From Fragilaria crotonensis (taxonomy: Eukaryota > Bacillariophyta > Fragilariophyceae > Fragilariales > Fragilariaceae), in the NCBI GenBank assembly GCA_022925895.1, contig JAKSYS010000837.1, forward strand, positions 1-19,787: DNA of 19,787 bases. The letters are read 5' to 3'. A model generated the notes under the pieces. It saw nothing but the letters and a program-made list of their open reading frames with translations, made no database searches and had not been told where the DNA came from. Below, in pieces: positions 9,753 to 17,907 of this stretch (its first letter is position 1; each line of letters starts with the position of its first letter). The translations under genes were made by a program, and so were the position numbers.

Positions 9753-9783
9753 CCTGGTACAGGTACCTTGTACTTGTACCAGG
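9753..9783. repeat. Inverted repeat with 9-base arms CCTGGTACA / TGTACCAGG
   Basis: Left arm 9753-9761 and right arm 9775-9783 are exact reverse complements around a 13-base spacer that itself contains GGTACC and TTGTAC. It could fold into a hairpin in RNA or a small cruciform in DNA. It lies between two divergent genes, so a transcription-terminator role is not obvious. Confidence 0.7.
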
Positions 9784-9864
9784 GGGGTAGAGGTATACTA
9801 TATGGTAGTGTGCTAATCCGGTGCTGGAGTAGTTTGTGCCACGTAGTTTGTAGTACAAGGTACA

Positions 9865-9913
9865 GTACCAGGTACCAGGTACCAGGTACCAGGTACCAGG
9901 TACCAGGTACCAG
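9865..9913. repeat. Tandem repeat, 7 x GTACCAG
   Basis: Seven exact copies of the 7-mer GTACCAG in a row, with the GGTACC palindrome recurring at every junction. It runs directly into the 6-mer array that follows. Located about 430-480 bases upstream of the NAT10 start. Confidence 0.95.
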
Positions 9914-9914
9914 T

Positions 9915-9950
9915 TACAAGTACAAGTACAAGTACAAGTACAAGTACAAC
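9915..9950. repeat. Tandem repeat, TACAAG x5 plus one variant copy
   Basis: Five exact copies of the 6-mer TACAAG followed by TACAAC. It begins one base after the end of the GTACCAG array, and both units share a GTAC junction word, which suggests that one array arose from the other by slippage and point change. Confidence 0.95.
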
Positions 9951-10341
9951 ATACAAGTGAGAAACGCGTACAGTACGACGTACGCTACTGGTAGAACTCG
10001 TGTGGATGTATACTGTAACCTTCTACTAGAGATAACATACTGTAGCGTGTACTACTATAGCATTTTATCCATTATCAGTGTGCAGAGTCAGCCATCAGGA
10101 TGCGTAGTGACGGATAGACCACAAACGGAGATAGCCATCCAAATCCTAGAAACGCTACCCATTCTCCTGGCTGCCATCGCGGTATCATGTCGTTTCTTCT
10201 TTGTGCCGCGACTCTGAAACCTCATCCCGATTACTGTCTGTTACCTACCAAATCGTAATCCTTGCAACAGTCACAGTTGGAGCCTTAAGCAGTTTAAGCC
10301 GCGAGAACGGATCAATCCACAAGAACAACGACAGCAACATC

Positions 10342-13300
10342 ATGGTTCGCAAGCGACTGGACGAACGCGTCCGAACCTTATTGGAAACGTGCGTCCAGAC
10401 TGGAGAGCGCTCCATGTTGGTGTTGGTGGGCGACCACGGCAAAGATCAGGTTCCCAATTTGCACTACCTTCTCTCGAAATCATCTATGAAGGCGCGTCCA
10501 AGTGTCTTATGGTGTTACAAGAAGGAACTCGGATTCTCAACTCATAAGAAGCGCATGAAGAAAATGAAAACAAAAATGAAGGGTCTTGCCAAATCGGAAT
10601 CGGACATGGACAACTTTGAATTGTTCCTGTCGCAGACTGACATTAATTGGTGTTATTACAAAGACACTCACCGCGTCTTGGGAACTACCGTCGGCATGTT
10701 GGTCTTGCAAGATTTTGAAGCGCTCACGCCGAATTTGTTGGCACGTACCATTGAAACCGTTCAAGGGTGGACTAATTGTCTTCTTGTTAAGGACTGTAAA
10801 GTCCTTGAAGCAACTCTATGCCATGAGCATGGACGTCCACGCGAGGTATCGAACAGAAGCACAGGCCGATGTCGTGCCGCGATTCAATGAACGATTCATA
10901 CTTTCGTTGGGAAAGTGTCACAATTGTCTGGTGTGTGATGACGAGCTCAATATATTGCCGCTTTCAAAGTCAGCGTTGAAGCGTCTGGGGCAAGAAAATC
11001 GGGTTGAGAAGGGAGACGCCGGAGAAGTAGTGGCTCTAGAAACCGCAGACGAAAGAGAGTTGGCGGCTCTGAAAGAATCGCTTGCTGACACACCTCACGT
11101 TGGCGTTTTGGTGGATTTGACCAAAACACTGGATCAGGCCAAGGCGTTGTTGGTTTTCTTGGAGGCCTGTTCAGATGTCACATCCAGCAGGGGTACCATC
11201 GCCATGACCGCAGCACGTGGTCGAGGCAAATCAGCAGCCATGGGACTGTGCTTGGCAGGAGCCTTGTCATTGGGTTACAGCAATATTGGGGTCACAGCGC
11301 CGGAACCAGAAAACCTGGTGTCGGTCTTTGATTTCATTGTCCGAGGATTGAATGCCTTGAAATTTCAAGAGCATATGGACTACACCCTGAAATACAATGC
11401 AGCCCGTGGAAGAGATGAAACCAAGTGCATCGTTGCAATCCAGATGCATCGGAGTCATCGACAAGTTATTCAATACATTGCACCGAATGAAGCGGACAAG
11501 TTGGCTTCGGCGGAACTGGTTGCAATTGATGAAGCTGCCGCTATCCCACCCCGTGGTCAAGAAATTGATGAATCCGGATCGCCTCACATTCTTGAGTTCG
11601 ACCATCAACGGCTACGAGGGCACAGGGCGGGCTCTCAGTCTGAAGTTGATTAGGACTTGCGAGACCGCAAGTCTTCTGGAATCAGGGAGGCCAATGCTGC
11701 TGCGAACGCCATTGCCGGGCCCAAGGCTAGAAGGGCGAAGTCAAAATACACGAGCAGCGATGGGCAGCTGCCGCAACCGCAGCGGCTGAGTCGTCGGGAT
11801 CCAGTTCATTGAAAGAGGTCTCACTGTCGACTCCGATTCGTTACGCCCCAGGTGATCCCATTGAAAGCTGGTTGAACAAGCTCTTGTGTCTCGACTGGTA
11901 CGTACGGTGGTGTGTTGACGAATTCCTGCTATTTGCGCACATTGCCTTACACGACGTTCTATAGCGGCAACAATGTAAGCCTCAAACTTTCTGGTGGGGC
12001 ACCTGCTCCGACAGACTGTGAACTCTATAGCGTCGACAGAGACGCGCTCTTCTCCTATCACAAACTCTCTGAGGCTTTTCTACAAAAGCTCATGGGGCTC
12101 TACACAAGCGCTCACTACAAGAATTCGCCGAACGACTTGCAAATGCTTTCTGACGCGCCCGCTCACTCTGTCTTCTGCCTCTTGTCCCCATCTGCGGAGA
12201 AGGATTCCGACAGCCTTCCCGACATTCTTGCCGTTGTGCAGGTAGCGTTGGAAGGTAAGGTATCTCGCAAGTCTGTCGAAGCGCAATTGGCCAGGGGTCA
12301 TCGATCGGCTGGTGATATGATTCCTTGGACAGTATCCCAGCAATTTGGAGATTCCAAATTTGCTGGATTGAGCGGCGCTCGTATTGTCCGAATAGCCACG
12401 CATCCTTCACTCCAAGGTATGGGATACGGTTCACGAGCAGTCGAGCTCCTATATCGATTCTACAACGGAGAAATGATAAATCTGGGCGGAGGCGACGACG
12501 ATGATGATGACCAGAGTGAGGATGGTGACGACGAGGACGATGAAGACGATGATGATGAAGGCGGTGAAGTCGTCAAGGTAAAAGGCATTCAAGGAGAACG
12601 ACTAGCTCCACGAAAGGAGCTTCCACCGCTTTTACTACCCCTTACTGAAGTTGAGGCACCAAGACTGGATTGGTTGGGTACTTCCTTCGGATTGACAGAA
12701 GAACTTCATCGATTTTGGACTCGCGCTGGCATGAGACTCCTGTACCTCCGCCAAACATCAAACGAGCTCACTGGTGAGCACTCCGCCATTATGGTACGCG
12801 CATTACCTAGACGGACGGGTGTAGATGACGCCTGGTTGCCTGCCTTTGTTGGCGACACCAAAAGGAGAATTCTGTCCCTACTTAGCGGTCCATTCCGTCA
12901 CGTCAATGTCAGACTTGCGATGGCAGTCCTTGAGAATCTCGACAGTGTGCCTGCATCGACAGAGTCCAGCTCCGCACTTCAGACTCGAACAGGATCGTCG
13001 ACTGCCAAGATTGAAGTCGACGAGTTGAACTATTTCCTGACGCCGCACGATATGAAGCGATTAGAACTTTACGGAAGAAATCTCTGCGATCACCACTTGG
13101 TCACTGATCTTATTCCGAGCATTGCTCGGCTCTACTTCACGAGTCGTTTTGGCGCTGAGTTTAGTATTTCAAGCGTTCAAGCTGCCCTCCTGTGTGGCAT
13201 CGGAGTGCAAAATCGTGAAGTCGACAGTCTCACCTCCGAACTCGGACTCCCTCTTAACCAAGTTCTCGCCATGTTCAATAAGGCCGTTCGCAAGATCTCC

Positions 13301-13748
13301 ATTGCTCTTAATTCCATTGTGGAAGAACACGAGAAGAGGAACATGTTGGGAGGCGAGAAACGCCGCAAGGTCGAAGCAGCCGCCGAGAAGATGCGAGACG
13401 TTGCTCCGCAGACTCTGGAGGACGACGTGGCCGAAGCTGCGACCGCTGCCATGACGACGCTCACGTCTGCCACCCGGGAACAACAACAGCAATTGCCGCG
13501 CCGGCTTGCCAATGACGACGATGTGATGCAGTACGCAATCAAGGGCAGCGAACAGGTGGTCCGATGCACTTCGAGATCGAGTGGTGTTGGAAAGCGAGGG
13601 CGCAGTCGTGTCCATCAAAAGCGTGCGGGCGACAAAACGAAAGTTAGAAGAGAAGGACATCGAGCAAGAAGGGCAAGCGAACCCAAATAAGATTAAAGGC
13701 GCAGACAAGCACAACAAGAAGGACAAGAAGAAACGTGGCAGGAAGTAG
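10342..13748 (+). CDS. NAT10: NAT10/Kre33 RNA cytidine acetyltransferase (one intron, five frame breaks)
   Basis: Nucleolar ATP-dependent enzyme that makes N4-acetylcytidine in 18S rRNA and some tRNAs and is needed for small-subunit assembly. Starts MVRKRLDERV at 10342, like animal and fungal homologues; the conserved block KARPSVLWCYKKELGF follows. The TmcA-like N-terminal domain ends in FNERFILSL; the RecA-like helicase has Walker A AARGRGKSA (about 11209-11235) and the Walker-B-like box AIDEAAAIP (about 11522-11548); the GNAT domain has QGMGYGSRA (about 12413-12439); a Lys-rich tail ends at TAG 13746-13748. About 1115 residues once repaired. Breaks lie at 10765-10767, 11549-11552, 11653-11654, 11762-11764 and 13556; homology runs on across each one in another frame, so the gene is probably intact in the cell. 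An Asp/Glu-rich tract (about 12494-12570) occupies a variable loop within the GNAT region. Its stop is 48 bases from that of the convergent ABC1K gene. Confidence 0.93.
10765..10767 (+). other. NAT10 frame break 1 (GGG)
   Basis: Upstream frame reads ARTIETVQG then goes off-family; the family motif continues one frame on as GGLIVFLLRT. Homologues have three glycines here, so two G lost from a G5 run (or one G gained) explains it. Confidence 0.8.
11549..11552 (+). other. NAT10 frame break 2 (CCCC)
   Basis: AIDEAAAIP is in one frame and the following PVVKKLMNPDRLTFLSSTIN in the next. Homologues read AAAIPLPVVK, so two bases of one codon appear to be missing in or beside the C run. Confidence 0.8.
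11653..11654 (+). other. NAT10 frame break 3 (GG, one G apparently missing)
   Basis: STINGYEGTGRALSLKLIR ends in one frame; the continuation DLRDRKSSGIREANAAANAI lies in the -1 frame. Reading AGGGAC instead of AGGAC rejoins them. Confidence 0.75.
11762..11764 (+). other. NAT10 frame break 4 (GGG, one G apparently missing)
   Basis: RAKSKYTSSDG is followed in the -1 frame by an Ala/Ser linker and then the conserved LSTPIRYAPGDPIESWLNK. One more G in the run restores a continuous frame up to the intron donor. Confidence 0.75.
11898..11964 (+). other. NAT10 intron, 67 bases
   Basis: Donor GTACGT, acceptor TCTATAG. Splicing joins LLCLDC to GNNVSLKL with a codon split tg|c, recreating the LLCLDC motif conserved in NAT10. 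Without it the frame meets stops. Confidence 0.88.
13555..13559 (+). other. NAT10 frame break 5 (one G extra or two bases missing)
   Basis: The upstream frame would end in an Arg-rich tail at 13690. From the TGG at 13557 the other frame gives WSDALRDR, then VVSIKS, KRKLEEK and a Lys-rich end at 13748, matching the WNEVL...SIISLKS...KRKLE tail of animal NAT10. Confidence 0.75.
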
Positions 13749-13796
13749 CTTTAATTTGTATGTAATTCGGGTGCTTCTTGGAGTTCTACTGACTTC

Positions 13797-16233
13797 TCAT
13801 CTCCTTGCGGATACTCGATCTTCCGTCACAGTCGACTCGCCTCGTCCCGCAAACGAAGGTGGCGGCAATCCGAAAGCCGCTCGCAACCCACGGCTCAGTA
13901 ATCGTTCACCCAATTGGGCTAGTATTTCATTGGCAGTCCTTTGGACGCGAGGTTCTTGTGACAATTTGCGCACAATTGGAATAAGCTTGGCAGGGTCCGC
14001 TTGACCACTGCCCAATAGTGACAAGATTCGGCCGAAGCGTCTCATGGAAGGAGTTGGCTCGGGCAGCACTTCTTGGAACACTTTGGATGCACTCTGTTGG
14101 GCGCCGTCGACACCCTGGTCTTGGGTCCGAGAGAAGATTGCCTCAAGGGATCGGAAGGCCTTGACCGCAGCCACTTCGTCGTTGATCGCAAGGGCCCTAG
14201 ACGCTTGAAGGACGTATCCATAGCTTTCAGTACCTAAACTATCGGCTGCATCCACTATTTGGACAGCAAGCTGCCGCAGAAGTTTGTCGCCATCGTCGGT
14301 CACCAAATAATTGGTCAAGAGATCAAGCGCGGCCGTTACATCATACCCGCTGGATCCTTTAGCTTTGTCGAGAAGGCCCTCAAGGCGAGCCCATCGGATA
14401 GAACCGTTGGAATCCAGCGCGAGTCGTCGAAGTGCTTCTTGCAAGTCATCCTGTGAATCTGTGAGGACGCGACTGGCCACATAGGGATAGGCTTCCGAAA
14501 TGATTTGTGCTTGAGGATCGACTTGAATCGCGAGACCTTCCAAGACACCAAGACAACGGATAATGGAAATGTAAAAGGGCGGCAACGAAAACGGAAACGT
14601 GTACATGATATCACCCAACTTCCCCACCACATTCTTGAAGTTGAGTTCTCCAACTTGCGAATTCAATACATCTGGGAGGGCAGCCTCCAACGCATCTTCG
14701 ATTGGCTTCAAGTCCGTCCCTTCGGGAATGAAGCCAAGTTTCACGTATAGTTGGGCAAGTTGCCCCCAGTCGCGATTAACGATATGCACCACGGCCAAAA
14801 GGAATCCATTACGCTGCGAACGATCTGCGTACGACATCATTCCAAAATCGAGGTAACATAGACGACCGTCAGGGCACGCCAAGAGATTGCCAGCATGCGG
14901 GTCTGATGCAGACACAAACGTGTGTGAGAACGAGTCTCAAAAGACCGGAAACATAGTACAATGAATCTTGGCAAGAATGTAAAATACGCACCAGCATGAA
15001 AGAAACCATTTTCGAGAATCTGCCGAAGTGAACATTGGACCAGTGCATTCACGAGCTTCTTTCTGTTCAAGCCATAAGCAGCGAGACTAGCATTATCCGT
15101 GAGTCGAAAGCCATCCACCCATTCCATCGTCAATACCTTGGACGTCGTGAGCTCGGAGTATACCTTCGGAACAAAGACATCGGTAACACCAGCATATAGC
15201 TCGTTGAAACGCTGGGCGTTCGCTGCTTCCGCCACATAATCAATTTCACGGTAAATTAACTCTCCAAAATCGTCAATAATACTCTGCACATCAATATCTC
15301 TCTTCAACAATTTGAAGATCTGGTTGTAAATACCACTCCACCATCTCAATACATACAAATCCAACGCGATAACTTCTTCGCATCCGGGCCTCATAATCTT
15401 TAGGGCAACGACATCGCCGTTCGACAGTAATCGCGCCTTGTACACTTGTCCAATACTTGCCGCCGCAATCGGTTCCTGCTCAATCAATTCGAAAACTTGA
15501 TTGAACGGCATGCCTAACTCTTTCTCTACAGTCGCGAGCGCCAAGGTAGTGCTAAATCGAGGAACATCATCCTGTAATTTTTGCATCTCCTCGAGATATT
15601 CGGACGGTAATAAATCCGATCGACTCGCCAGGGCTTGCCCTCCCTTGATAATGGCGGGTCCCAATCCCGAAATGGCTTGATTCAATTGTTGTGCCCGTTG
15701 TCTCCGACGGTTCTGCCCCGACAAATAGTCAGTAACGACTCCGGCTGCCCACCATCCAATCGGAAAGGCAATTTGAACGTTCCGGACGAGCCATTTGGCA
15801 GGTTGTCGGAAGAGCAGCTTTTCCGCGGCAACGGGATCGTAACGAACCAAGGGTTCAGCGACCTTGACGCCACCGGCCCATCGAGTGACGTAATTGTTGT
15901 TCATGCCACCTGCACCTGGTTGGAGATGGCCGTTCGACCAGTACGTTTCTGGAACGACCGATGTCGAGTTGTTGGGAATTATGGATATCATGGATGATGT
16001 GGCGTCGGCGTTTTCAATCATGAGGTCTTGAAGCAATCGTTTCGCTTTGGAGAGGCGCTTCGAGTCAGTCTTGGTGTCAGGATCATCGACTGTGGTGATC
16101 GCTTGAGTGCAGTTGCAGTGCCTGCATGTGTGATGGATGACCTCCGTCCATGATCAAACGGAACTACGAAGGACGATGATGGAGTTGCAGCAATAAGCGA
16201 ACAGCACCATACTAGAACTGTCGAGGTCTTCAT
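13797..16233 (-). CDS. ABC1/UbiB atypical kinase, probably plastid-targeted (two introns proposed)
   Basis: Atypical protein kinase-like family (UbiB/ADCK/ABC1K) linked to quinone and prenyl-lipid metabolism; plastid members sit in plastoglobules and thylakoids. Seen: KGGQ of the family's KxGQ motif (K codon near 15644-15646), the Ala-rich loop AAASIGQVYKA that replaces the P-loop, VALKIMRPG with the ATP-binding lysine, the catalytic segment DPHAGNLL (completed by splicing) and LDFGMMS with the metal-binding Asp. A long C-terminal part of about 330 residues follows. The first ATG (16231-16233) starts a signal peptide, MKTSTVLVWCCSLIAATPSSS, followed by FVVP, an ASAFAP-like site. The link from it to the kinase frame is uncertain: a 98-base intron (16070-16167) makes the CDS a whole number of codons (749 residues), but a single lost base is also possible. 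Ends 48 bases from the NAT10 stop, and divergent from the V-ATPase gene across 548 bases. Confidence 0.88.
14903..14991 (-). other. ABC1K intron, 89 bases
   Basis: Donor GTGCGT, acceptor TGCATCAG on the minus strand. Joining gives FFHADPHAGNLL, the conserved catalytic loop of the family, through a codon split g|ac. Confidence 0.92.
16070..16167 (-). other. Possible ABC1K intron 1, 98 bases
   Basis: The signal-peptide frame (from 16233) stops at 16018-16020, and the kinase frame is open from about 16150 downward, so something must join them. GTAGTT...CCAAG is the only GT-AG pair I found that fits the frame; the donor is weak. If true, part of the transit-peptide-like sequence FVVPFDHGRR is removed. 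A lost base between about 16090 and 16130 is the alternative. Confidence 0.35.
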
Positions 16234-16781
16234 GACGGGAGATCGAGTTTGTGTTACGAGGTTAGATCGAAGGGCGGCGACTGAAGGCGAAGAACATGTG
16301 AAAATGTGAATAGCTGAGATGACTGACAGCTGCCGCCGTCAAAGAATGTGTCAGATCGAGCCGTGTCGAGTGTTCAAAAAAAAGAAAGGGTGCAGGATGT
16401 GGGATTACCAAGAGCTTTCCGGGTGCGAGGAAAAAATATCCATATACTTATCGAAGAAGACATGGGAGATTTTGTAGGGCTACCAAATTTAATGAACATC
16501 CTACATCCTTGAGGATATTTAATGATCGCATTGGGCGAAATCGATGAAAATAACCGTCCTGGCGATTGGCGTAGCCAGCGACCACTTTTCAAGCACCGTT
16601 AGCGGTCGAAATCAAGTGGACGTACGCTCTCAAGTTAAACAGCAGTATATTGAATGCTGATCAGGGTACAGAATTGACGAAGTGTCCTTGCTCTGCTAGA
16701 CCAAAGCGATTTAGACTTTAGACACGCCTCCTTCTCTGGCTGATACTCTCAATTGACTCCTACAGTTGACGAATTGTGATC
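16234..16781. promoter_or_regulatory. Divergent promoter region between the ABC1K and V-ATPase genes
   Basis: 548 bases between two outward-facing starts. No protein-like frame, repeat array or recognised RNA gene. It contains A/T-rich stretches and presumably both core promoters; I cannot point to a specific element. Confidence 0.55.
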
Positions 16782-17653
16782 ATGACTTACTACAATGAAG
16801 GAAACGTATCAGTGGCTTGCGCATCGTGGGCACCAGTGGTCGGATTCTTGGGTTGCGCCATGGCGGTTGTCTTTGCCAGTGAGTGAATAGTGACTTAGTG
16901 ATTGAGGTGAACTTGGAACAGTGAACTGTGATTGTTGATGCGTTATTCGTTCTGGAGTAGTGTTCCCCGTCCGTACTAGTCATTGCTTTTGTTAGATTGA
17001 TACTTGAAGGACGGTGTCGATTCGCTATGGTGATTGAAACAGTCTATGTTATGGAATGGTGTTCCATCGTCGCGATGCTTATTCGTCGATCACCTTGATA
17101 GTTATCTAATACTGCATTGGCGACTCTTGGTCCAATTAACTCTCCCCTGCAGATCTTGGTGGTGCTTATGGAACCGCCAAAGCTGGCCAAGGAATGATGG
17201 CGATGGGAGTTCGTTCTCCTGATTTGCTGATGAAGAATATCATTCCTGTCGTCATGGCGGGAGTTCTCGGTATTTACGGTCTGATTGTGTCCGTCATTCT
17301 CAATGGAAAGTTCACTCGCCCCAACTCGGATGGTTTCGCCACCTACTCCCAATATTCTGCCTTTGCACACCTTGCCGCAGGTCTGTGCTGCGGTCTCTGT
17401 TCCTTGGCATCTGGACTTGCCATTGGAATCGCAGCCGATGCCGGAACCCGAGCTGTCGGAGCTCAATCGGCCATGGCTGCGTCGTGGAAGAAAATGGATT
17501 CACCGGTGATGCCGGCGGAAAGGAAACTTCAAACGGAGATGCTCTGTTTGTCGGCACTGTCCTGATTCAGGTCTTCGCCGGGAACTTGGGCCTTACGGAC
17601 TCATTGCGGCTCTTATTTTGAGTCAGATGGATTATTCTTGTGAACAGAACTAA
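16782..17653 (+). CDS. ATP6V0C: V-ATPase membrane proteolipid (c-type subunit), glutamate missing in TM4 (one intron, two frame breaks)
   Basis: Proteolipid of the proton-translocating V0 ring. Exon 1 (16782-16878) begins MTYYNEGN and leads into TM1; exon 2 starts at 17153. Conserved segments: CASWAPVVGFLGC, GAYGTAKAG, MKNIIPVVMAGVLGIYGLIV (TM2), GLAIGIAADAGTRAVGAQ (TM3) and, after two repaired breaks, LFVGTVLIQVFAGNLGLYGL with IAALILSQ (TM4). The stop is then TAA 17651-17653 and the length 199 residues, against about 155-165 for usual c subunits, because of a longer TM3-TM4 linker (about 17467-17537). TM4 reads F-A-G-N where c subunits have F-A-E: the proton-binding glutamate is Gly (GGG, 17580-17582), and TM2 has no acidic residue either. 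It may be a divergent paralogue, or the base may be wrong. Confidence 0.88.
16879..17152 (+). other. V-ATPase c-subunit intron, 274 bases
   Basis: Donor GTGAGT, acceptor CCCCTGCAG. Splicing gives VVFANLGGAYGTAKAG through a codon split a|at, matching the TM1-loop region of c subunits. It is the longest intron in the window. Confidence 0.93.
17486..17487 (+). other. V-ATPase frame break 1 (GG, one G apparently missing)
   Basis: The frame through AQSAMAASW continues in the -1 frame as EENGFTGDAGGKETSNGDAL and then the conserved LFVGTVLI. TGGG in place of TGG repairs it. Confidence 0.8.
17593..17594 (+). other. V-ATPase frame break 2 (TT, one T apparently missing)
   Basis: GNLGL is followed in the -1 frame by YGLIAALILSQMDYSCEQN and TAA. 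Reading CTTTAC instead of CTTAC restores the near-invariant LGLYGLI of TM4. Confidence 0.85.
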
Positions 17654-17907
17654 ATTACTTCGGACTACTACTATATCGATTACCTCGATCTTCACCATGA
17701 TTTTGGAAAGAACTTTCAACATGTTCGGGAGTACTTGTTGCCAAAACCGTACCGTACATGTGAATTTGGCGAGCCCTCTACAGGGATGCTCCGATTTCAT
17801 GTCAAACAACTTAAATATCCTCCCCATCTGTAGTGATGAAATGATTCTTCAAGTTACTCCGCGCCCTCCTTTTCTTCGTCATGTCCACATGCGCCAATTT
17901 TGCAGCT

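Larger units (their letters stand above)
9409..10341. promoter_or_regulatory. Divergent promoter region between the RBM39-like gene and NAT10, GTAC-rich
   Basis: 933 bases between two outward-facing start codons, so both promoters must lie here. No credible protein. The middle part (about 9610-9960) is strikingly rich in GTAC, GGTACC and GTACAAGTAC words and contains an inverted repeat and two adjoining tandem arrays, listed separately. An open frame across the arrays reads repeated Lys-Tyr, which is a product of the 6-mer repeat, not of a gene. Confidence 0.6.

Noticed and set aside
9610-9960. Copper-response (SBP-domain, GTAC core) element array
   Set aside because: GTAC-core copper elements belong to green algae and plants with SBP factors, which I have no reason to expect in diatoms.
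9717-10217. Open frame with a repeated Lys-Tyr segment
   Set aside because: The Lys-Tyr run is the TACAAG tandem array; the rest lacks protein character.
10342-13748. NAT10 as a pseudogene
   Set aside because: All motifs are intact, the intron splices correctly, and each break leaves homology continuous; there is no internal stop other than those caused by the breaks.
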